A DNA stretch of 64,000 bases from Flavobacterium limi. GTDB taxonomy: Bacteria; Bacteroidota; Bacteroidia; Flavobacteriales; Flavobacteriaceae. The stretch lies in contig NZ_JAADZV010000013.1 of the NCBI RefSeq assembly GCF_010645075.1, positions 1 through 64,000 of the forward strand, read 5' to 3'. Shown here piece by piece: positions 62,815 through 64,000 of this stretch. Each line of letters starts with the position of its first letter. Within the stretch, counting starts at the first letter, position 1. Below the pieces are notes generated by a model. That model saw nothing but the letters and a program-made list of their open reading frames with translations, had not been told where the DNA came from and did not search any database. A program made the position numbers and the translations under genes.

Positions 62815-63162
62815 ATGAAAACGTACTATAACGATTATGACAATCATCGTGATACTAACCCAGAAACTAATAATGGAAGTGATTACCAACCATCTGTTGG
62901 AGATGAAAACAATCCTGAGGAATTATTGTTGGCAAGTGATAATAATTACACGGACAGCGAATTTTCTAACGCCATAGAAAGCGAAAATCAGGATGATTTG
63001 CAACAGGATTTTGATGACAGCCTGGAAGAAGACGATTTTGACGAAAGTGATCCGGAAGATGAGGAGGATTATGATGAAAATGATTATGAAGAATTAGATG
63101 ATGATCCTGATGAAGAAATAGAACCGGAAACATTTGCAGATGACAGTCAAAAGATTGACTGA
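62815..63162 (+). CDS. Highly acidic protein
   Basis: 115 residues, more than one third Asp/Glu (DFDDSLEEDDFDESDPEDEE is typical), with a Tyr/Asn-rich start (MKTYYNDYDNHRDTNPETNN). It is predicted disordered. It might be a histone-like mimic or ion buffer, but nothing is proven. It is 192 bases after the helicase gene and ends in a weak terminator. Confidence 0.65.
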   Translation: MKTYYNDYDNHRDTNPETNNGSDYQPSVGDENNPEELLLASDNNYTDSEFSNAIESENQDDLQQDFDDSLEEDDFDESDPEDEEDYDENDYEELDDDPDEEIEPETFADDSQKID

Positions 63163-63686
63163 TTCTCAAAATGTAAAAAATATCCGTACTAAAGCCGATA
63201 CATTGTTATTGGCTTTTTGAAGTAAATTATTTTCTAAGAAATAATATATATGTACCTGTTTATTGTATTAAAATGGTAATTCTGAAACAATTTGAAAAAA
63301 TTATATAAAAAATACTTCTATAATGAGAATATATTTACATCCCATCCAATTAATCGAGAAAATACAAGTATAAAACAAGTTAGATCATGATATATGACTA
63401 TGAAGAAAATTGACACTTTAGTCCTAATCGCAAGACGATATCCTACCGGACTGATTCCTACTTTTTAGGTGCGTATATTTTTTAATTGCGGGCTATTCTA
63501 TATCCGCTCATTGGGATCCTCTCAATGTTTCCTCTCCAGGAAAAATATACATCTGAAAAAAGCCTTGAAATAAAATTTAATTAAAACTTGATTTTGATAT
63601 CAGCATTTTTTATATGCCGCCACTAGTTGGGAGGCTGTCGCATGTACAGCAAACAAATAAAAATCGCTCATTAAAAAATTTAAGCC
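63163..63686. other. 524-base gap before the CheB-like gene
   Basis: It contains the hairpin at 63191-63218 and otherwise AT-rich DNA. No gene is supported. Confidence 0.4.
63191..63218 (+). terminator. Terminator after the acidic gene
   Basis: AAAGCCGATA (63191-63200) pairs with TATTGGCTTT (63207-63216; one wobble), followed by two more T residues. Confidence 0.6.
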
Positions 63687-64000
63687 ATGAACACCCCTGC
63701 TACAGATATAGAACTAATCAGTCCTCAGTTTCCTGTTGTTGCCATAGGAACAGCTGCATCGGAAATTGATACATTAATAAAAATTATTTCTTCTTTGCCC
63801 GAAAATTCCGGGATGACCTTCTTAATTTTTGAAGACCTTTCGCTGCCACAGCATGAAAACCTGACTACTCTTCTTGCCACAGAGGCAAAAATTCCAGTTC
63901 AGGAAATTGTCAGTACAGTAGAACTGCATGTAGATAATATTTATGTGATTCCCAATAATAATTTTCTTGTAATGGAAAATGGTGAACTCATTATAAAGGC
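63687..64000 (+). CDS. CheB-like domain protein, 5' part only (runs off the window)
   Basis: 104 codons from ATG 63687 to the window edge. The sequence QFPVVAIGTAASEIDTLIKI, GMTFLIFEDLSLPQHENLTT and DNIYVIPNNNFLVMENGELI follows the CheB methylesterase domain found at the front of CheB-CheR-PAS kinase fusions. The catalytic serine of the usual GTSAGG is alanine here, and the usual Q-H-L is E-D-L, so methylesterase activity is doubtful. A large fusion protein that continues to the right is likely. Confidence 0.75.
   Translation, partial: MNTPATDIELISPQFPVVAIGTAASEIDTLIKIISSLPENSGMTFLIFEDLSLPQHENLTTLLATEAKIPVQEIVSTVELHVDNIYVIPNNNFLVMENGELIIK

Noticed and set aside
1..64000. tRNA or rRNA genes
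   Set aside because: I saw no cloverleaf with the expected invariant bases and no rRNA-like sequence; a tRNA scan would settle it.

Overview
The window looks like a piece of a Flavobacterium-type genome (phylum Bacteroidota). The reasons are its low GC background, Bacteroidota-type promoter motifs (TAnnTTTG upstream of several starts), the remnant of a type IX secretion sorting domain, families typical of this group (DUF6428, PRTRC cassette, Rcp-like response regulators, LigD without a phosphoesterase domain) and five dispersed copies of a hairpin repeat that I associate with flavobacteria. I see no rRNA, tRNA or CRISPR. I cannot tell chromosome from large plasmid, but much of the window reads as accessory DNA.

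Layout. 1-875: the end of an IS21-like element abutting a truncated, frameshifted IS110-family transposase. 1.1-6.6 kb: a Na+/H+ antiporter (nhaA), then a minus-strand arsenic operon (arsR, DUF6428, arsC-like phosphatase, acr3, DoxX) that ends in a chromate transporter (chrA). 6.9-12.2 kb: a GC-richer PRTRC cassette (E1-like ThiF, E2-like protein B, a protein in the usual F slot, ubiquitin-like protein C, protein E) with DUF932 and ssb. 12.5-19.6 kb: a very AT-rich block of probable defence genes (HELLH metallopeptidase-like protein, a frameshifted protein with a HEPN-like RNxxxH motif, a HARE-HTH/restriction-nuclease protein, a Shedu nuclease, a membrane protein). It is bracketed by two direct copies of a structured element sharing 167 identical bases. 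19.8-29.4 kb: two divergent operons that form a peptidase-containing ABC exporter (C39-ABC, HlyD, TolC) with a probable double-glycine-leader cargo, a tightly coupled lipoprotein that could be its immunity protein, a nucleotidyltransferase-like protein and acetyltransferases.

30.4-42.2 kb is again GC-richer. It holds small acidic proteins, a Crp/Fnr regulator, an AhpD-like protein, xseAB, a DUF3606 protein, LigD, and the first of two related PAS histidine kinases with Rcp-like receivers nearby. 42.9-52.2 kb holds the second, larger kinase with its receiver, an SDR enzyme, and a run of decayed genes (DUF3667, a T9SS tail, a duplicated acidic protein, a truncated MauE/DoxX-like protein) mixed with intact ones. 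52.4-57.2 kb is a mutagenic polymerase operon (dinB-dnaE2-like) behind a 20-bp perfect palindrome. 57.4-63.2 kb has a frameshifted MscS channel, an outer-membrane beta-barrel, a UvrD-type helicase and more acidic proteins. The window ends inside a CheB-like domain that seems to lack its catalytic residues.

Several genes are broken by one-base indels, mostly in short homopolymers, so sequencing error must be excluded before they are called pseudogenes. The strongest leads are the PCAT-exported toxin-like operon, the PRTRC ubiquitin-like cassette, and the hairpin element that brackets the defence block. All functional statements come from reading motifs and from memory of families; no database search was run.
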